Assembly: GCA_009746045.1 (NCBI GenBank)
Contig: RPFO01000176.1
Location: 128,501 to 192,500 of the forward strand
DNA: 64,000 bases
Source of the DNA: Mesostigma viride
Lineage: Eukaryota; Streptophyta; Mesostigmatophyceae; Mesostigmatales; Mesostigmataceae
Direction of reading: 5' to 3'
Shown: positions 60,002 to 64,000 of the stretch, piece after piece
Layout of the letters: each line of letters starts with the position of its first letter
Position numbering within the stretch: position 1 is the first letter of the stretch
Made by a program: the position numbers and the translations under genes
The notes under the pieces: generated by a model
What the model saw: only the letters and a program-made list of their open reading frames with translations
Told to the model about the DNA's origin: nothing
Database searches by the model: none

Positions 60002-60207
60002 AGTTAGGTTAAATAGTGCCGGAACCTTTTGCCGCCTGAGGCAAATCGGTCTGTCACACTATTTTGCCCGGAAGAACTACTTCCGAGCACCCAAGTTCAT
60101 TCGGCCGAATTAACTTGGGTGCTCGGAAGTGGTTCTTCCGGGCAAAATAGTGTGACGGACCGATTTGCCTCAGGCGGCAAAAGGTTCCGGCACTATTTAA
60201 CCTAACT
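60002..60207. mobile_element. M2-type fold-back MITE with 5-bp target duplication
   Basis: A 206-bp near-perfect hairpin with ends AGTTAGGTTAAATAGTGCCG and its complement, flanked by GCTGT at 59997-60001 and 60208-60212. The other units have one GCTGT at this place. Only one of the tandem units carries it. Confidence 0.92.
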
Positions 60208-60558
60208 GCTGTTGCGCTGCAGTTCGGCACGGCGCGGCCACCGTGTCGTATTCGCCAGCATATGCCGGGTGCTGTAAGACCGAAATTCATCAACGCAACT
60301 ATTTTCTTGTCTCGCAGCGGACGCAAGGAATGGCCACTGCGTTAAATCCGGACAAAAACATTGCGGCCCACATCGAGGATCCTTCTCGTTTGCCTTGTGG
60401 GACTTAAGTGTTCAACATTGAGGGTAATGGCGATAAGTGGGTACTTACTGTTGCAGGTGTTGTCCACTGTTGGATTGAGTTGCATGATGTTGACCCATTC
60501 CGTTGATGCCACTCGCGCTGTCACATTGAATAATGAATGCCCTGCGATCTGTCCACAG

Positions 60559-60630
60559 TATCCTGGGCCCAAACCAGCTCAGCGGCACCATCCCACCCGA
60601 GCTGGGGTCTTTGGGCTTCGTCCAATACTT
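60559..60630 (+). CDS. LRR exon, tandem array unit 4 (72 bp)
   Basis: Acceptor CTGTCCACAG, donor GTAAGCC. It encodes ILGP, NQLSGTIPPELGSL, GFVQY plus a split Leu. GF replaces the usual VS. Confidence 0.86.
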
Positions 60631-61202
60631 GTAAGCCTCCTTGAGCATTCCTCTTGTCAGTCCCTTGCATCCACGCCAAGCACACGCGAGCACAGATATC
60701 GTGAGAAGCCTTGTGGTACACTCTCGTGCTGCATGGGTGACCCACAGCGGCTGAGGCAAAGGACATGGCGTACTGCGTGGCACCCTTGCATGTGATTTGA
60801 GTAACTTGTTGAGCAAGCTAACGCATGTCTCGTTACACCAGGGAGCTGCTGTTCAGCTGCAATTCGGCACAGCGCGACCACCTTGTCATATTCACCAGCA
60901 TATGCTGGGTGCTGTAAGACCGAAATTCATCAACGCAAATATTTGCTTGTCTAGCAGCAGACGCAAAGCAAAGGCCAAAATCGGGACATAAACATTGCGG
61001 CCCACATCGAGGATCCTTCTCGTTTGCCTTGTGGGATGTAAGTGTTCAACATTCAGGATAATGGCGGTAAGTGGGTACTTACTACTTACTGTTGCAGGTG
61101 TTGTCTTCTGTTGGATTGAGTTGCATGATGTTGACCCATTCCGTTGATGCCACTCGCGCTGTCACATTGAATAATGAATGCCTTGCTGCTGCCTGTCCAC
61201 AG

Positions 61203-61274
61203 GTACCTGAGTTCTAACCAGCTCAGCGGCACCATCCCATACGAGCTGGGGTCTTTGGTCTCCGACCTATCCTT
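61203..61274 (+). CDS. LRR exon, tandem array unit 5 (72 bp)
   Basis: Acceptor CTGTCCACAG, donor GTAAGCC. It encodes YLSS, NQLSGTIPYELGSL, VSDLS plus a split Leu. The last three codons differ strongly from the neighbouring unit although the flanking introns are almost identical. Confidence 0.86.
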
Positions 61275-61850
61275 GTAAGCCTCATCTCGTGTTGCTCTTG
61301 TCAGCCCCATGTATCCACGCCAAGCAAGCACACGCGAGCACAGATATCGTGAGAAGCCTTGTGATACACTCTCGTGCTGCATGGGTGACCCACAGTGGAT
61401 GAGGCAAAGGACATGGTGTACTGCGTGGCACTCTTGCATGTCAGTTGAGTAACTTGTTGAGCAAGCTAACACATGTCTCGTTACACCAGGGAGCTGCTGT
61501 TCAGCTGCAATTCGGCACAGCGCGACCACCGTGTCATATTCACCAGCATATGCCGGGTGCTGTAAGACCGAAATTCATCAACGCAAATATTTGCTTGTCT
61601 AGCAGCGGACGCAAAGCAAAGGCCACTGCGTTAAATCCGGACATAAACATTGCGGCCCACATCGAGGATCCTTCTCGTTTGCCTTGTGGGACGTAAGTGT
61701 TCAACATTGAGGGTAATGGCGATAAGTGGGTACTTACTGTTGCAGGTGTTGTCCGCTGTTGGATTGAGTTGCATGATGTTGACCCATTCCGTTGATGCCA
61801 CTCGCGCTGTCACATTGAATAATGAATGCCTTGCTGCTGCCTGTCCACAG

Positions 61851-61922
61851 GTACCTCAGTTCTAACCGGCTTAGCGGCAACATCCCACCCGAGCTGGGGT
61901 CTTTGGTCTCCGTCCGTTACTT
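61851..61922 (+). CDS. LRR exon, tandem array unit 6 (72 bp)
   Basis: Acceptor CTGTCCACAG, donor GTAAGCC. It encodes YLSS, NRLSGNIPPELGSL, VSVRY plus a split Leu. NRL with a CTT Leu codon marks it as the donor of the 5' half of the next exon. Confidence 0.86.
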
Positions 61923-62494
61923 GTAAGCCTCCTTGAGCATTCCTCTTGTCGGACCCTTGCATCCACGCCAAGCACACGCGAGCACAGATATCGTGAGAAG
62001 CCTTGTGGTACACTCTCGTGCTGCATGGGTGACCCACAGTGGCTGAGGCAAAGGACATGGTGTACTGCGTGGCACTCTTGCATGTCAGTTGAGTAACTTG
62101 TTGAGCAAGCTAACACATGTCTCGTTACACCAGGGAGCTGCTGTTCAGCTGCAATTCGGCACAGCGCGACCACCGTGTCATATTCACCAGCATATGCCGG
62201 GTGCTGTAAGACCGAAATTCATCAACGCAAATATTTGCTTGTCTAGCAGCGGACGCAAAGCAAAGGCCACTGCGTTAAATCCGGACATAAACATTGCGGC
62301 CCACATCGAGGATCCTTCTCGTTTGCCTTGTGGGACGTAAGTGTTCAACATTGAGGGTAATGGCGATAAGTGGGTACTTACTGTTGCAGGTGTTGTCCGC
62401 TGTTGGATTGAGTTGCATGATGTTGACCCATTCCGTTGATGCCACTCGCGCTGTCACATTGAATAATGAATGCCTTGCTGCTGCCTGTCCACAG

Positions 62495-62566
62495 GTACCT
62501 CAGTTCTAACCGGCTTAGCGGCACCATCCCACATGAGCTGGGGTCTTTGGTCTCCGTCCGAATGTT
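62495..62566 (+). CDS. LRR exon, tandem array unit 7 (72 bp), chimeric
   Basis: It encodes YLSS, NRLSGTIPHELGSL, VSVRM plus a split Leu. The 5' half and upstream intron are as in the unit at 61851. The 3' half and the first intron bases (GTAAGCCTCCATGAGCATTC) are as in the unit at 58522. A crossover or conversion within the exon made a new combination. Confidence 0.86.
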
Positions 62567-63133
62567 GTAAGCCTCCATGAGCATTCCTCTTTTCTCCCCC
62601 GTGCATCCACGCCAAGCACACGCGAGCACAGATATCGTGAGAAGCCTTGTGGTACACTCTCGCGCTGCATGGGTGACCCACAGTGCCTGAGGCAAAGGAC
62701 ATGGTGTACTGCGTGGCACCCTTGCATGTGATTTGAGTAACTTGTTGAGCGACCCAACGCATGTCTCGTTACACCAGGGGTTTGAGCGCTGCGATTCGGC
62801 ACGGCGCGACCACTGTGTCATATTCACCAGCATATGCCGGGTGCTGTAAGACCGAAAGTCATCAACGCAAATATTTGCTTGTCTAGCAGTGGACGCAAGG
62901 CATGGCCACTGCGTTAACTTGGGACATAAACATTGCGGCCCACATCGAGGATCCTTCTCGTTTGCCTTGCGGGACGTAAGTGTTCAACATTGAGGGTAAT
63001 TGCGATAAGTGGGTACTAACTGTTGCAGGTGTTGTCCGCTGTTGGATTGAGTTGCATGATGTTGACCCATTCCGTTGATGCCACTCGCGCTGTCACATTG
63101 AATAATGAATGCCTTGCTGCTGCCTGTCCACAG

Positions 63134-63205
63134 GTACCTGGATTCTAACCAGCTCAGCGGCACCATGCCGCACGAGCTGGGGTCTTTGGTCTCCGTCACA
63201 AACAT
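63134..63205 (+). CDS. LRR exon, tandem array unit 8 (72 bp)
   Basis: Acceptor CTGTCCACAG, donor GTAAGCC. It encodes YLDS, NQLSGTMPHELGSL, VSVTN plus a split AT. codon. MP replaces IP. Confidence 0.86.
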
Positions 63206-63769
63206 GTAAGCCTCCTCTCGTGTTGCTCTTGTCAGCCTCATGCATCCACGCCGAGCACACGCGAGCACAGATATCGTGAGAAGCCTTGTGATACACTCTC
63301 GTGCTGCATGGGTGACCCACAGCGCCTGAGGCAAAGGACACGGCGTACTGCGTGGCACTCTTGCATGTCAGTTGAGTAACTTGTTGAGCGACCCAACGCA
63401 TGTCTCGTTACACCAGGGAGCCGCTGTTGCGCTGCAATTCGGCACAGCGCGACCACCTTGTCATATTCGCCAGCATATGCCGGGTGCTGTAAGACCGAAA
63501 GTCATCAACGCAAATATTTGCTTGTCTAGCAGTGGACGCATGGCATGGCCACTGCGTTAACTTGGGACATAAACATTGCGGCCCACATCGAGGATCCTTC
63601 TCGTTTGCCTTGTGGGACGTAAGTGTTCAACATTGAGGGTAATGGCGATAAGTGGGTACTTACTGTTGCAGGTGTTGTCTTCTGTTGGATTGAGTTGCAT
63701 GATGTTGACCCATTCCGTTGTTGCCACTCGCACTGTCACATGGAATGCCTTGCTGTTTCCTGCCCACAG

Positions 63770-63841
63770 TAACCTGGATTCTAACCAGCTCAGGGGCACG
63801 ATCCCACCCGAGCTGGGGTCTTTGGTCTCCGTCCGTTACTT
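63770..63841 (+). CDS. LRR exon, tandem array unit 9 (72 bp), last in window
   Basis: Acceptor CTGCCCACAG, donor GTAAGCC. It encodes NLDS, NQLRGTIPPELGSL, VSVRY plus a split Leu. QLRG in place of QLSG is unique here. The intron continues past the window end, so more exons are expected downstream. Confidence 0.85.
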
Positions 63842-64000
63842 GTAAGCCTCCTTGAGCATTCCTCTTGTCGGACCCTTGCATCCACGCCAAGCACACGCGA
63901 GCACAGATATCGTGAGAAGCCTTGTGGTACACTCTCGTGCTGCATGGGTGACCCACAGTGGCTGAGGCAAAGGACATGGCGTACTGCGTGGCCCTCTTGC

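Larger units (their letters stand above)
58440..64000 (+). repeat. Tandem array of about 640-bp units, one LRR exon each (runs off the window)
   Basis: Exon starts are 58522, 59075, 59706, 60559, 61203, 61851, 62495, 63134, 63770: spacings 553, 631, 853, 644, 648, 644, 639, 636. The 853 spacing contains a 206-bp transposon plus its target duplication. Each unit has the exon, a conserved post-donor intron (GCACAGATATCGTGAGAAGC, GAGTAACTTGTTGAGC, CATATTCACCAGCATATGC), TTTGCCTTGTGGGACGTAAG, and GTTGCAGGTGTTGTC before the next acceptor. Units at 61.4-61.87 and 62.08-62.5 kb are almost identical, so amplification is recent. Confidence 0.95.

Noticed and set aside
59953-60330. Small protein frames across the M2 hairpin
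   Set aside because: They are generated by the inverted repeat insertion and absent from all other units.
58440-64000. CRISPR array or bacterial repeat
   Set aside because: The units are about 640 bp with spliced LRR exons, and the whole window is eukaryotic in character.

Overview
This is nuclear DNA from a eukaryote, most likely a green-lineage alga (chlorophyte, prasinophyte or streptophyte alga). The reasons are GT-AG introns tens of kilobases long around tiny coding exons, plant-style leucine-rich repeats (LRRs) of the form LSGTIPPELGSL, a DIRS-type tyrosine-recombinase retrotransposon, many non-autonomous elements, and very large microsatellites. The lineage is an inference; no rRNA, organelle gene or housekeeping gene fixes it. 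Almost every long open frame in the window is repeat translation, not a gene.

The host coding content is 22 small exons, all on the + strand. Twenty encode LRR sequence, nineteen of them exactly 72 bp (one 24-residue LRR) and one 60 bp. One encodes a cysteine-bearing C-terminal LRR cap (28587-28696) and one an LRRNT-type N-terminal cap (32703-32878). Every LRR exon starts with the last base of a Leu-type codon and ends with its first two bases (phase 2 to phase 2), so any subset can be spliced together in frame. The C-cap exon ends in phase 1 and the LRRNT exon can begin in phase 1. The window may therefore hold one >60 kb gene with two LRR ectodomains in tandem, or two adjacent paralogues. 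No start codon, transmembrane segment, kinase or stop was found with confidence, and the gene runs off the right edge.

Layout: 0-25 kb is a higher-order duplication of period about 8.4 kb that carries LRR exons at 3.1, 9.3, 11.5, 13.2, 17.7 and 21.3 kb among copied repeats. 25-33 kb is older, more unique sequence with the exons at 27.3, 28.6 and 32.7 kb, fold-back elements and a CCCT/CCAT array. 33-58 kb is an intron-rich stretch with exons at 33.8, 40.7, 50.1 and 53.6 kb, decayed DIRS copies (34.5-37 kb; a full-length decayed one at 43.9-48.6 kb), a non-LTR-like relic, and an uninterrupted 292-unit CAG tract. 58.4 kb to the end is a young tandem array of about 640-bp units, each carrying one LRR exon.

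The most interesting observations are two. (1) The LRR exon cassette: an invariant scaffold core whose variable codons lie at the two exon ends, where introns cut through the solvent-exposed beta-strand face. Each splice junction would then build one binding surface from two exons. (2) Families of non-autonomous elements with split direct repeats (A1-internal-B1A2-B2) that integrated without ordinary target-site duplications, as expected for tyrosine-recombinase (PAT/Ngaro-like) elements. They occur beside 'solo' A-B forms, and the (CCCA)n arrays sit at the A/B split.
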